Shown: positions 45,993-54,917, counted from the stretch's first letter. The stretch: DNA of 56,410 nucleotides from Isosphaeraceae bacterium (GCA_025356475.1 JANXSX010000176.1:1-56410); one strand, 5' to 3'. Numbers and translations are program-made. The notes: generated from the sequence alone by a model not told the origin.

Positions 45993-47425
45993 GATGTGGT
46001 CCGTCCGCGAAGGAGCGTTTGCAGTCGACCGACCGTCAAGCCATCCCCTTCGGCAATCAAGTCATGTTCGGGGCGAGCGGCAAGCAGGTCGATGGCGGTT
46101 TGCCTCGCCGCGCGAGCCCGCCGCGGCTCGCCGGCTCGGTCGAGTAGGTCGGCAAGTGCAGTATGCCCGAGCACGAAATTTGGGTCGGCGAATATCGAGC
46201 GTCGCACAGCCCCGACCGCTGCGTCGATCTGGCCACGTTCGCCAAGGATCAACCCATGCAGATAATGCGATCGGGCAGAGTATGGCTCACACGCGAGATC
46301 TCGCTCGATCCAAACCTGGGCCCCTGCCCAATCGGTCTGGTCGGCCAAGACACGTGCTGCCCAGAAATAGACCGGGATCACCCCCGATTTTGCCGCCTCC
46401 TCGATCAGCCGATTCGCTTCCTCACTTCGCCCCGCCAGAGCCTCTCGGACGTCGGCCAAGCTCCCGAGCTTCTTAGAAGGAGGCGCAGGGGACGCGATGT
46501 TCGGAGTGGAGGTGAGCGGAGACGATTCGAGCCAGTGAATCTCGGATTGGGAATCCTGAGCATCGAATTTCGGGACGGGCGTCGTCGTCTTGCGATACAA
46601 CACCGCTGCGGGAAAGTTCACAGGTTCAAACATGTCGAAGCTAGCTTGCGATAGCTCGGAAGGGGCCACAACCAGCCATCCGCTCGGTGTCAGCGCCTGA
46701 TGGAACCGACGCGCCACTCGCTCGATCGCTCCCCGGGAGAGGTAGATCAAGACATTTCGGCAAAGGATCAAATCCAGGTCTCGCAGGGGCAAGTTGGCTG
46801 GGAATTCTTCGCCCAGATTCAACTCGGCAAACGTGACTTTCGACCGGATGGTCGGATTGATCGTGTACCTTGCGCCAGCCGGAGTGAAGAAGCGTTCCTT
46901 GACCCCATCGGGAGCTTGGCGAAACGACCACGGGCCATAAACACCCTTCCGCGCGGTCTCGAGCGATGTTGGGTTGACGTCCGTCCCGAGGATCGTCACC
47001 TTCCAGCCGGCCAGACGCGCTGAGAAGTCTTCGAGAGCGATCGCCAACGAGTACGGCTCTTCGCCTGTTGAGCAGCCCGCGCTCCAGATTCGAAGCGTGC
47101 GTGTCAGGCTGCGACGTTCGATCAACTCGGGAATCACGGTGGATCGGAGCGCATCGAACTGGGCGGAGTCTCTGAAGAAATAGGTCTCGCCCACCGTCAA
47201 TCCGGCGATGGCCCGCTTGAGTGACTCGCGACCTTGCACCGGGTCGGACCAGTAGCGATGTAATTCGTCATTCGATCGCAGACCCGCTTCCAGCTTGCCC
47301 GTCTCGACAACGCGTTGGAGGTCCGCAATGCGGATCTCGGGCAGATCCATTCCACTGGCGTCATGCACCAGGCCGCAGAATCGCGTGAAATCGTCGGCTC
47401 GGAGGGTGTGGGAAATTATCGCCAT
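45989..47425 (-). CDS. cheR: CheR methyltransferase with C-terminal TPR domain (WspC-like)
   Basis: About 478 residues. The N-terminal helical domain (DDFTRFCGLVHDASGMDLPE) is followed by the SAM-dependent methyltransferase core: LTVGETYFFRDSAQFDALRS, the SAM motif RIWSAGCSTGEEPYSLAIAL, and DLDLILCRNVLIYLSRGAIE. The C-terminal part (about 340-475) contains TPR-like repeats (YFWAARVLADQTDWAGAQVW; SHYLHGLILGERGQIDAAVG; LGHTALADLLDRAGEPRRAR). It methylates receptor glutamates. The ATG at 47425 is 5 nt after the upstream cheW stop; a TTG at 47434 overlaps that stop and is an alternative. Confidence 0.92.
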   Translation of the reverse strand: MAIISHTLRADDFTRFCGLVHDASGMDLPEIRIADLQRVVETGKLEAGLRSNDELHRYWSDPVQGRESLKRAIAGLTVGETYFFRDSAQFDALRSTVIPELIERRSLTRTLRIWSAGCSTGEEPYSLAIALEDFSARLAGWKVTILGTDVNPTSLETARKGVYGPWSFRQAPDGVKERFFTPAGARYTINPTIRSKVTFAELNLGEEFPANLPLRDLDLILCRNVLIYLSRGAIERVARRFHQALTPSGWLVVAPSELSQASFDMFEPVNFPAAVLYRKTTTPVPKFDAQDSQSEIHWLESSPLTSTPNIASPAPPSKKLGSLADVREALAGRSEEANRLIEEAAKSGVIPVYFWAARVLADQTDWAGAQVWIERDLACEPYSARSHYLHGLILGERGQIDAAVGAVRRSIFADPNFVLGHTALADLLDRAGEPRRARAARQTAIDLLAARPEHDLIAEGDGLTVGRLQTLLRGRTTS

Positions 47426-47430
47426 CGCGA

Positions 47431-47856
47431 TCAAGTCCTCGCTACGACGTGTCGAGAAAAGTCGAGTAAGAAAGGCAGGTCCAAGACCAGAATCGTTTTA
47501 GTCCCCGAATGCGTGATCGCCTTCAGACCACCGCCACTGCCGGTGGGCTCTTCCAGATTTTCGTCGGGGATCTCGACCACTTCGGCAACCTCATCGACGA
47601 CCAATCCCACATTCCTGCCCGAGTTCTCCACCACGACAATCGCAGCGTCGAGCCCGAACTCGATCGGTGCCAGTCCGAGTCTCCTCCGAAGATCAAGGAC
47701 CGGCACACCCTTTCCTCGCAGGTTGAGCATCCCCAACATCCAGGGAGGGGCGTCCGGCAGGGGCGTAAGCGCCACCAGCCTAAGCACTTCCACCACAACG
47801 CCGACCGGCACGGCGTAGTCTTGTTTCTCCAGCCGCGCTAGTACCCATTGGGCCAT
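47431..47856 (-). CDS. cheW: CheW coupling protein (first gene of the chemosensory operon)
   Basis: 141 residues from the ATG at 47856 (MAQWVLARLEKQDYAVPVGV). A compact CheW domain: VVEVLRLVALTPLPDAPPWM, LGMLNLRGKGVPVLDLRRRL, VGLVVDEVAEVVEIPDENL. It is the most upstream gene of the operon cheW-cheR-cheW-mcp-cheA-cheB-hybrid. The open frame to 47919 includes an unrelated 21-residue extension. The promoter must lie between 47857 and the short inverted-repeat element at 47986. Confidence 0.9.
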   Translation of the reverse strand: MAQWVLARLEKQDYAVPVGVVVEVLRLVALTPLPDAPPWMLGMLNLRGKGVPVLDLRRRLGLAPIEFGLDAAIVVVENSGRNVGLVVDEVAEVVEIPDENLEEPTGSGGGLKAITHSGTKTILVLDLPFLLDFSRHVVART

Positions 47857-47985
47857 GATCGACGACCTCGTTGCCAATCCCGCCAGACGGCAGACTTTTC
47901 CCGAGCTACGTAATCCCACTAATCTAGCATATGAAGACTAGGATCCTAAAAAATCGTAGTCATTGGGAGAATAATGTGAGTTTAG

Positions 47986-48132
47986 TAGGAGTTACGCAGT
48001 TGGCTTGCACCTACTGCCGAAGTATGAGCCAATTGGGCGGGTGGAGAGGTCAGTGGTGACTACCTGCTTCGCTTGATCATCCCAATGCCCCATGCACCTG
48101 TCGCCGCCTGTCAACCAACTGCGTAACTCCTA
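47986..48132. mobile_element. 147-bp MITE-like element with 18-bp perfect terminal inverted repeats
   Basis: TAGGAGTTACGCAGTTGG at 47986-48003 is the exact reverse complement of 48115-48132. The interior (about 110 bp) is too small for a transposase. On the minus strand it holds a 33-codon frame (48093-47992: MGHWDDQAKQVVTTDLSTRP ...) that ends in a TAA inside the terminal repeat, which could be the remnant of a parent element. No clear target-site duplication was seen. It fills most of the gap between the chemosensory operon and the polysaccharide cluster, which are divergently transcribed. Confidence 0.75.
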
Positions 48133-48188
48133 ATATCTTTTAATTCCGTATAAATCCTTGCGGCTGTCATTGGGTAAACTGTACATCT

Positions 48189-49373
48189 ATGCGAATTCTT
48201 GTTTTGACAAATCTCTATCCTCGACCCCATCACGAAACACTCGCGCCTTTTAATCGTCAGCAGTTTCACGCACTCGTTCCTGAACATGAGGTCCGGATTA
48301 TCGCCCCCGTCTCATGGACCGAAGAGATTCGCGATCGACTCCATGGTCGTGGGACAATAAGTCCTCGACTGACCGATGACGGTGTAACGGTCGAGCACCC
48401 TCTCTTTTTCTTTCCACCCAAAATAGTTCCGCACCTGTATGGAACATTCTTTCTCCAGAGCGTTCGGAACGCATTCCGTCGTGCAGTGCGGGAATTTCGC
48501 CCTGATTTGATTTTGGCGGCATGGGCCCATCCTGACGGGTGGGCAGCGGTTAAGTTGGCTCGCGAGGCAAAGTTGCCATGTGTCATCAAAGTCCATGGTT
48601 CCGATGTCCTAATCAATGCTAAGTCTGGACGTAGACGCATTGAGATTTCATCCGCTCTTCGACAGGCGGACCGTGTGCTGGTGGTTAGTCAAGATCTGGC
48701 TAAGCGGGTTGTTGATCTCGGAGTCAACCCTGAACGGATTGTGGTATTGCTTGAAGGGCTTGATGGAAGTGCGTTCGTTCCGGGCTCTAAGGTTGTTTCG
48801 CGATTAGCACTTGGAATCCCTGTTGAATCTCGTCAGATCCTATTTGTTGGTAACCTGCTTTTGACGAAGGGGTTGGGCGTTTTAGTCCAAGCGTGCAAAA
48901 TTTTAGTCAATCAAGGTGTTGTGTTCGAATGCCGGCTTGTTGGACGTGGACGAGATGAAACCCGGATTCGAAACCTCGTTGCAGCCGCTGGCCTTAATGG
49001 TCAGATGCTGTTTATGGGGCCCAGGCCGCATAGAGAGCTACCTGACTGGTATCGCGCGAGCGATCTCTTGGTCCTACCAAGCTTCTCCGAGGGCATTCCC
49101 AACGTGTTGCGAGAAAGTGTCGCATGTGGATGCCCGTATGTTGCGACAACAGTCGGTGGTATTCCAGAAATTTCAAATCCACAAGCCAGTATTCTCGTTG
49201 AACCGAGAGATCCAGTTGCCTTGGCAACCGCCATGCGAATGATGTTGGATTCTTCTCCCACCTCTGAGAGAGTCCAGGCAACTGCTCGGCATGTGACTTG
49301 GTCCGAGACCGCACAGCAATTGACGGAGGTTTTTCACCTAGTCACGCAATCCAAGGAAGCGGCAGGGCTCTGA
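48189..49373 (+). CDS. GT4-type glycosyltransferase
   Basis: 394 residues of the GT-B fold. The N-terminal Rossmann domain starts MRILVLTNLYPRPHHETLAP. The C-terminal nucleotide-sugar-binding domain has ILFVGNLLLTKGLGVLVQAC, LVGRGRDETRIRNLVAAAGL and the conserved acidic loop SFSEGIPNVLRESVACGCPY, with VGGIPEI. It probably adds a sugar to a growing surface polysaccharide or lipid-linked intermediate in the cytoplasm. No strong ribosome-binding site precedes the ATG. It is the first gene of the cluster and overlaps the next by one base (TGATG). Confidence 0.9.
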   Translation: MRILVLTNLYPRPHHETLAPFNRQQFHALVPEHEVRIIAPVSWTEEIRDRLHGRGTISPRLTDDGVTVEHPLFFFPPKIVPHLYGTFFLQSVRNAFRRAVREFRPDLILAAWAHPDGWAAVKLAREAKLPCVIKVHGSDVLINAKSGRRRIEISSALRQADRVLVVSQDLAKRVVDLGVNPERIVVLLEGLDGSAFVPGSKVVSRLALGIPVESRQILFVGNLLLTKGLGVLVQACKILVNQGVVFECRLVGRGRDETRIRNLVAAAGLNGQMLFMGPRPHRELPDWYRASDLLVLPSFSEGIPNVLRESVACGCPYVATTVGGIPEISNPQASILVEPRDPVALATAMRMMLDSSPTSERVQATARHVTWSETAQQLTEVFHLVTQSKEAAGL

Positions 49374-50608
49374 TGGCGATGAAAATCCTCTTTATCCATA
49401 AACAGGTTCTATTTCCACACAATACTGGTGGAAAGATACGCGCCTTGAATGTATTGCGACACCTTTCCAGATCTCATGAGGTCACGTATCTTTGCAACTT
49501 GCGCCCTGGTGAAGAGGCAAGCGTGTCGGCCATGGAAGAGATGGGAATGCAAGTTCAGACCACTCCGGCTCGTGAGTCAAAGCGGGGTAGTGTCCGATTC
49601 TATCTCGATTTAATTGCGAACCTCGCCTCACCACGACCTTTCACTGTCGATCGCAATTTCGATCCACTACTACGCGAACGTGCAGCAAGTTTGCATCTGC
49701 ATGAGAAGTTCGACATAGTCGTATGCGATTGTGTCCAGATGGCACGTCATGTCGAGGGGCTCAAGGGAGCCTCATTGATCCTCTTTCAGCATAATGTTGA
49801 GGCACAAATCCTCAAACGTCACTCAGAGAAGAGTCGGGGGCCGTTAGCTTCCTACATGGCACTTCAGTGGAAGAAAATGGCTCGATTCGAGTCAAATGTC
49901 GGTTCATGGTTTGATGCAGTCATCGCGATTAGCGAACCAGACAAATCGATGTTCCAGGCGATTTACGGGTGGAGTCATGTGACAGCCATCGACACTGCGG
50001 TCGACGTGGAGTTTTTTCGTCCTGATGCTCTGCCTGGTTCGGAGCAAGAAGACCGCGTCGTTTTTGTCGGGTCGATGGATTGGCTTCCAAATCAGGAAGG
50101 GGTACGCCATTTCCTTCGTGAAATCTGGCCCAAGGTTCGAGAGAAGCGACCTAACGCCATAGTTCAAATCGTAGGACGAAATCCACCTGCCGAAATTCTG
50201 AATCACGATGGGCAAAACGGTATCGAAGTCATTGGTCAGGTAGCTGACACTCGCCCCTACCTTATTGAGGCCACCGTTTCCGTTGTGCCGATCCTTGTAG
50301 GAGGCGGTACCAGGCTTAAGATTTTCGAGGCTATGGCAATGCGAAAGGCCGTGGTGAGCACTACCATCGGTGCTGAGGGATTGCCCGTACGACCCGGTGA
50401 ACACATCCTCTTAGCTGATACGCCCGAACTCTTTGCTGCCGAGGTCGTGGATCTTCTTGCAAACCGCAGCCGTCGGGCGGCTATCGCGGAAGCCGCACAC
50501 TCGTTGGTTAACCAGCGATTCAGGGCAGATCTCGTCGCAAGTCAGTTTGAGGAGATTTGTCGGAACTCACTGATCAACCAATCTGAGATCGCGACATCAT
50601 CGGTTTAG
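49373..50608 (+). CDS. GT4-type glycosyltransferase
   Basis: 411 residues; the ATG at 49373 shares its A with the previous stop (TGATG), and a second ATG two codons later (MKILFIHKQVLFPHNTGGKI) is equally plausible. N-terminal domain about 1-200. The C-terminal domain has VVFVGSMDWLPNQEGVRHFL, IVQIVGRNPPAEIL, VVPILVGGGTRLKIFEAMAM and STTIGAEGLPVRPG. These are typical of GT4 enzymes such as those of wcaI/stp1-like exopolysaccharide loci. Donor and acceptor are unknown. Tight coupling with the previous transferase implies sequential sugar additions. Confidence 0.9.
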   Translation: MAMKILFIHKQVLFPHNTGGKIRALNVLRHLSRSHEVTYLCNLRPGEEASVSAMEEMGMQVQTTPARESKRGSVRFYLDLIANLASPRPFTVDRNFDPLLRERAASLHLHEKFDIVVCDCVQMARHVEGLKGASLILFQHNVEAQILKRHSEKSRGPLASYMALQWKKMARFESNVGSWFDAVIAISEPDKSMFQAIYGWSHVTAIDTAVDVEFFRPDALPGSEQEDRVVFVGSMDWLPNQEGVRHFLREIWPKVREKRPNAIVQIVGRNPPAEILNHDGQNGIEVIGQVADTRPYLIEATVSVVPILVGGGTRLKIFEAMAMRKAVVSTTIGAEGLPVRPGEHILLADTPELFAAEVVDLLANRSRRAAIAEAAHSLVNQRFRADLVASQFEEICRNSLINQSEIATSSV

Positions 50609-50657
50609 TTTAGTTGAGTATTGTCTCGGTGCAGCGTTCATTGACGGAGAACGACGA

Positions 50658-51959
50658 GTGAGTGATATCTCCGTGTTTGGGATCGGATACGTTGGCTGTG
50701 TGACAGCCGCGTGTCTGGGACGTGACGGTCATCGAGTCGTGGGCGTTGATGTTGATCCAGCGAAAGTCGCCGAGTTGAACGAAGGAATGTCGCCTATCAG
50801 TGAACCCGGGCTTGATAGTCTCATCGCTGAACAAGTAGGTGCCGGTCGTCTAAGTGCGACAACGAATGTCGTTGATGCCGTCAGTCGTAGTGATATGGCT
50901 CTCGTCACGGTCGGTACTCCCTCGGCTGAGGATGGTTCGGTCGGTATCCAAGCCGTGGAACAAGTCACAGCAGCGATTGGACGAGCGGTCCGTGAGTCCG
51001 GGCGAACTTCTTACGGAATCGTCATTCGTTCGACACTTCTCCCCGGCATACTGGAGGAACGACTGATTCCACTTTTAGCAGAGACCTCAGGTGGGACTGT
51101 CTGGTTGGCGAACAACCCCGAGTTTCTCCGCGAAGGCACCGCTATTCGTGACTATGACACTCCCCCGTTCGTACTTGTGGGGGCATCGCATGAACTCGCA
51201 TCTCAGGCGGTCCTCGGGCTTTACGCCGATCTTGATTCCAACATCGATCGTATTGTTACGGATACGCGTACAGCATCCCTCGTAAAATATGCATGTAACG
51301 CGTTCCACGCAGTCAAGGTTGCGTTCGCCAATGAGATTGGTAGCCTTGCCCGCTCGCTCGGAGCCGTTGGGCATGAAGTGATGGAGATCGTTTGCCGCGA
51401 CCATCGACTGAACATTTCACCGGCGTACATGAAGCCGGGATTCGCGTTCGGCGGTTCCTGTCTCCCCAAAGATGTTCGTGCCCTGTGTCGACACGCTGAG
51501 CAGCAGGCACTTGGGCTTAACCTCTTGGCATCTGTGCTTCCCTCAAACGAAGCCCATATGAGACGAGCACTGCGAATGGTTCACGAGTCCGGAAAGCGCA
51601 AACTCGGGTTGGTCGGACTAAGTTTTAAAGCTGGTACCGATGATCTTCGTGAGAGTCCTCAGGTAATTTTGGTTGAGACCTTACTCGGTCGAGGGTACGA
51701 TATCAAAATTTACGATCCCGGCGTGGCACTCGGTCGCCTCCGCGGGCGGAATCTGGCCTATGTCGATCGTCACTTGCCGCATCTCGCAGCTTTGCTTGTC
51801 GAGAATGCTCAGGTTCTCTACAGTCATGCTGAACTCTTGATTCTTGGTACCGACATAGCTAACGAACTTGACTGGTCCAAGTCATTTTTAGGATCTGTTC
51901 TCGACTTGCGTCGTGATCTCGCACGCCCCGAAATCACTTCAGGAATACCAGTTCTTTGA
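50658..51959 (+). CDS. UDP-glucose/GDP-mannose 6-dehydrogenase family protein
   Basis: 433 residues from a GTG with GGAG 8 nt upstream. N-terminal NAD-binding domain ISVFGIGYVGCVTAACLGRD; VTVGTPSAEDG; substrate region NNPEFLREGTAIRDY; catalytic Cys in FAFGGSCLPKDVRALCRHA; C-terminal UDP-binding domain GLVGLSFKAGTDDLRESPQV. The enzyme oxidises a nucleotide hexose to the uronic acid. The FGGSCLPKD spacing and overall length are closest to GDP-mannose dehydrogenases (AlgD-like), but UDP-glucose cannot be excluded. It implies an acidic (uronic-acid-containing) polysaccharide. Confidence 0.92.
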   Translation: MSDISVFGIGYVGCVTAACLGRDGHRVVGVDVDPAKVAELNEGMSPISEPGLDSLIAEQVGAGRLSATTNVVDAVSRSDMALVTVGTPSAEDGSVGIQAVEQVTAAIGRAVRESGRTSYGIVIRSTLLPGILEERLIPLLAETSGGTVWLANNPEFLREGTAIRDYDTPPFVLVGASHELASQAVLGLYADLDSNIDRIVTDTRTASLVKYACNAFHAVKVAFANEIGSLARSLGAVGHEVMEIVCRDHRLNISPAYMKPGFAFGGSCLPKDVRALCRHAEQQALGLNLLASVLPSNEAHMRRALRMVHESGKRKLGLVGLSFKAGTDDLRESPQVILVETLLGRGYDIKIYDPGVALGRLRGRNLAYVDRHLPHLAALLVENAQVLYSHAELLILGTDIANELDWSKSFLGSVLDLRRDLARPEITSGIPVL

Positions 51960-51983
51960 GTTGCAGTCGGGAAGTGCGTCCAT

Positions 51984-52161
51984 CCCTAAAGAGTCTTGCA
52001 CGATCCTGGGACGTGACAGGCGACCGAGTCTTGGATTAAGACTAGGTGCAAAGAACCGGTCAGGAGCGGATCGCTCGTAGGGCCGGTAGCTGACACGTCC
52101 CAAGTCCTTGCCAGCCATGCCTAAACGAAGCGTCCCAGGATTGTACAAGGCTATTTTAGGG
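51984..52161. mobile_element. About 178-bp element with imperfect 30/31-bp terminal inverted repeats
   Basis: The left arm 51984-52013 and the reverse complement of 52131-52161 match at 26 of 31 aligned positions (one gap). Both begin CCCTAAA and end ATCCTGGGACG. A further small hairpin (AGTCTT/AAGACT, 52027-52043) lies inside. The size excludes a transposase gene. It starts 24 bp after the dehydrogenase stop and ends 44 bp before the next start. It is either a MITE-like insertion or a large folded intergenic RNA structure. Confidence 0.6.
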
Positions 52162-52205
52162 TACTCAAGGTTTTCTCTTGAATTGTCTCTGGGGAGTGAT
52201 TTGCG

Positions 52206-53093
52206 ATGGTGACAGCACTTGATCTTGAGGTCAGCGATGACCTGAAGTTGCGATACGAGGGCCAAGGATTTCTCCACCTTCCGGGAGTCATTCCTCCGAC
52301 AATCGTTGCAGAGACGCAACGCGCCTTCGATGTCGCCTCGAAGAAGCATTACGATATCTGGCAGGGACAAGTTAGTCGTGGCGAGGCCCCGAAAGCTTAC
52401 TACGACATTCCGAGCATTTTGGACTGCGGAGATTGCTTCGTCGATCTTGTCGACCTTGATTCGATGATGCCGATCCTGCTTGAAACCGTGGGCGCGGATA
52501 TCCAGCTCAACCATACCCACGCCCGTGTTTTTCCACCGGGTAAGACCTTCACAGCCCCATGGCACAGTGATCTCGCTGACGTGATTGGGATCGATCTAGG
52601 GCATAGTCACAACTTTTTCGTCAAGGTCCACTACTTCTTCGAGGATCTAAGCCCCGATCAAGGCTGTCTGGCATTCATTCCCGGCTCACACACGCAACCA
52701 CCGGATCGACCCCGTCCTAATATTCGTGAAAACGATCCTGGGGTTGTGAAGATGGTGCCGAAGGCCGGCGATGCCGTGCTCTTTAACACGCATGTCATGC
52801 ATATGGCGCTTGACAATACAAGCAACAAAACAAGAAAGTCGCTGATCTACGCTTATTCACATTTTTGGGTCAAAAACTACGCCAATGCAGTGCCAACAGA
52901 GTTGGATAAGTACGCGACAACAACACTACGCCGTCAGATGTTCGGAGTGGATGAAGAGGGAGTTTCGTACTTTGACCGTCGTTACGATGGTTCGCTCCCT
53001 GGTGGCAATCCCCATGAACAGAACACCTTCCGGTCGGCGAGTTCGCGTCTCTTGAAGCGAATTCTGGGAAAATCGTCGGTTACCCGAAAATAA
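52206..53093 (+). CDS. Phytanoyl-CoA dioxygenase (PhyH)-like Fe(II)/2-oxoglutarate oxygenase
   Basis: 295 residues with GGGGAG 9 nt upstream of the ATG. Jelly-roll oxygenase with the iron ligands H-x-D in FTAPWHSDLADVIG and the distal His in AVLFNTHVMHMALDNTS; the 2-oxoglutarate Arg is probably in NKTRKSLIYAYSHFW. QGCLAFIPGSHTQPP is the typical PhyH turn. The family hydroxylates small molecules or lipid/sugar intermediates. Inside a polysaccharide cluster it may modify a sugar, lipid carrier or cap, but the substrate cannot be read from sequence. It is followed by the acetyltransferase gene after 23 bp. Confidence 0.85.
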   Translation: MVTALDLEVSDDLKLRYEGQGFLHLPGVIPPTIVAETQRAFDVASKKHYDIWQGQVSRGEAPKAYYDIPSILDCGDCFVDLVDLDSMMPILLETVGADIQLNHTHARVFPPGKTFTAPWHSDLADVIGIDLGHSHNFFVKVHYFFEDLSPDQGCLAFIPGSHTQPPDRPRPNIRENDPGVVKMVPKAGDAVLFNTHVMHMALDNTSNKTRKSLIYAYSHFWVKNYANAVPTELDKYATTTLRRQMFGVDEEGVSYFDRRYDGSLPGGNPHEQNTFRSASSRLLKRILGKSSVTRK

Positions 53094-53116
53094 GTCTCAC
53101 TAGGATTCCGATCGCC

Positions 53117-53644
53117 ATGGAACTCTTTGGGACAATTCGTGGCGATCTCCGGCAGAAAGCACTCTGGCTTTATGAGAGCGATCGTCATGTGTCAGTACTG
53201 AAAGTTCTGCTGACGGATGGTACGGTGGCGATGATTCTTTATCGACTCATGCAAGCTTCCCGACGCTGGAGAATTACGCCGTTGGAGATGATCTTCAACA
53301 AACTCAACGGCGTTTTCTGTGCATGCATCATCGGTCGAGGCGCTGAGTTCGGTCCAGGACTTGTTCTTGTTCATTCCAACGGGATTGTAATCAATGGAAA
53401 GGTTCGAGGTGGCGCTCGCATCCATATTGAACATCAAGTGACGATTGGAGCCGATCGTCGCCAAAGCCCTATTCTAGGCGATGACGTTTTCATCGGGGCA
53501 GGCGCGAAAATTATCGGGCCGGTAACGATAGGAAACGGAGCCAAAATTGGAGCCAATGCCGTCGTAGTCCACGATGTCCCTGCTGGTGAAACTGCTGTGG
53601 GTGTTCCAGCACGAGTGGTGAATCGCTCAAAACCTGGCATTTAG
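53117..53644 (+). CDS. Serine acetyltransferase-like left-handed beta-helix acyltransferase
   Basis: 175 residues. An N-terminal helical part (about 1-65) is followed by hexapeptide repeats: CIIGRGAEFGPGLVLVHSNG, IVINGKVRGGARIHIEHQV, GDDVFIGAGAKIIGPVTIGN, and the end AKIGANAVVVHDVPAGETAV with VPARVV. This is the serine O-acetyltransferase type (CysE/WcaB-like). His in LVHSNG and HIEHQV match catalytic positions. In a polysaccharide cluster it more probably acetylates a sugar than serine. The next gene starts only 4 bp after its stop. Confidence 0.85.
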   Translation: MELFGTIRGDLRQKALWLYESDRHVSVLKVLLTDGTVAMILYRLMQASRRWRITPLEMIFNKLNGVFCACIIGRGAEFGPGLVLVHSNGIVINGKVRGGARIHIEHQVTIGADRRQSPILGDDVFIGAGAKIIGPVTIGNGAKIGANAVVVHDVPAGETAVGVPARVVNRSKPGI

Positions 53645-53648
53645 GCTC

Positions 53649-54917
53649 GTGCCTCACAGTTCCCCGCCGCTCATCTTATTACCCTCCATGCCCGAAGGAA
53701 GAGCCAACTTGCTGTTTGCCATGTCTCCTGAGGGAGCGCTCGCCTTCGGATTCTGGACGTGTTGGTTGCTGGTCCTATACAGCTACGCTCTGTATCCAGT
53801 TGTAATCTGGGTTTGTTCACGTCTCTTTGGTCAAGAAAAGCTTGTTCCTGTCGAGCCGATCACATGGCCTGCCGTCACACTTCTTATCGCTGCCTATAAC
53901 GAGGAACATGTCATAGGCCAGACGATTCGGAAGGCATTGGACAGCGGCTACCCTCAAGACAAATTTCAAATTGTGGTGGGATCGGATGGAAGCACAGATC
54001 GCACTGTTCCACTTGCAATTGAGGCTGGAGGCGATCGAATACGTGTCTTTGATTTTAAACAGAGGCGAGGCAAAGCCTCGGTCCTAAACACGTCAATTCA
54101 GGAAATCCACGACGACATCGTGATTCTCTCCGATGCGAACACCGAGATTGATTCTGACGCTGTACATCACTTAGTCCGCTGGTTCTCTGACCCCACAGTT
54201 GGCGCTGTATGCGGTCGACTCGTGCTGACAGACCACATCACAGGCAATAACGTCGACGGTCTTTACTGGAAGTACGAAACGTTCCTTAAGCTCTGCGAGG
54301 CTCGGTTGGGAGCACTCCTTGGAGCGAACGGTGCGATCTACGCCATCCGTCGTGATCTCTATCTACCGATATCGCCTAAGACAATCGTCGACGATTTCGT
54401 GATCCCACTCCTGGCCAAGCAACGATCCAACTGCCGCATACTTTACGAGACCAAGGCCATCGCGCGGGAAGAGACAGCCGTCGACGTTTCGGCCGAGTTT
54501 CATAGACGAAGCCGAATTGGGGCAGGGGGGTTCCAAGCTATCGGGATGTTGTGGCGGATGCTTGATCCCCGACGTGGTTGGGTCGCGTTTAGCTTCCTAT
54601 CACACAAGGTTTTGCGCTGGCTCTGTCCTTTCTTTCTGATAGGGATGCTCGCTACGAATCTCGCACTGGTAGTTCTTGGCAAACCATTATATGCGGGACT
54701 GTTAGTTGGGCAAATATTGTTCTATCTCATAGCTGCGATCTCTGCCGTTGTTCCAGGCCATCATCGATATCTCAAATTTATTAAGTTGACGACTATGTTC
54801 GCAAGCATGAACATCGCGCTTCTTTTCGGATTCTGGCGTTGGCTTGGGGGCACACAGAAAGGCGTTTGGCGGAGGACGATTCGGCAAGGCAATGAAAAAG
54901 AGATGACCAGATCATGA
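53649..54917 (+). CDS. Membrane-bound GT2 glycosyltransferase
   Basis: 422 residues from a GTG at 53649; ATGs at 53688 and 53721 are alternatives and no strong ribosome-binding site decides. One N-terminal transmembrane helix (about 30-55) precedes a GT-A domain with VTLLIAAYNEEHVIGQTIRK, the nucleotide-binding VGSDGSTDRT, metal site VILSDANTEIDSDA, acceptor region GANGAIYAIRRDLY, and the FHRRSRIGAGGFQ loop. Three C-terminal helices follow (about 315-405). The build resembles processive synthases, such as those making hyaluronan- or cellulose-type chains, but without a PilZ domain. Its stop overlaps the next start (ATGA). Confidence 0.88.
   Translation: MPHSSPPLILLPSMPEGRANLLFAMSPEGALAFGFWTCWLLVLYSYALYPVVIWVCSRLFGQEKLVPVEPITWPAVTLLIAAYNEEHVIGQTIRKALDSGYPQDKFQIVVGSDGSTDRTVPLAIEAGGDRIRVFDFKQRRGKASVLNTSIQEIHDDIVILSDANTEIDSDAVHHLVRWFSDPTVGAVCGRLVLTDHITGNNVDGLYWKYETFLKLCEARLGALLGANGAIYAIRRDLYLPISPKTIVDDFVIPLLAKQRSNCRILYETKAIAREETAVDVSAEFHRRSRIGAGGFQAIGMLWRMLDPRRGWVAFSFLSHKVLRWLCPFFLIGMLATNLALVVLGKPLYAGLLVGQILFYLIAAISAVVPGHHRYLKFIKLTTMFASMNIALLFGFWRWLGGTQKGVWRRTIRQGNEKEMTRS

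Noticed and set aside
51939-52565. 208-codon minus-strand frame spanning the inverted-repeat element and the start of the oxygenase gene
   Set aside because: It overlaps the strongly supported PhyH-like gene on the other strand and has no family features.
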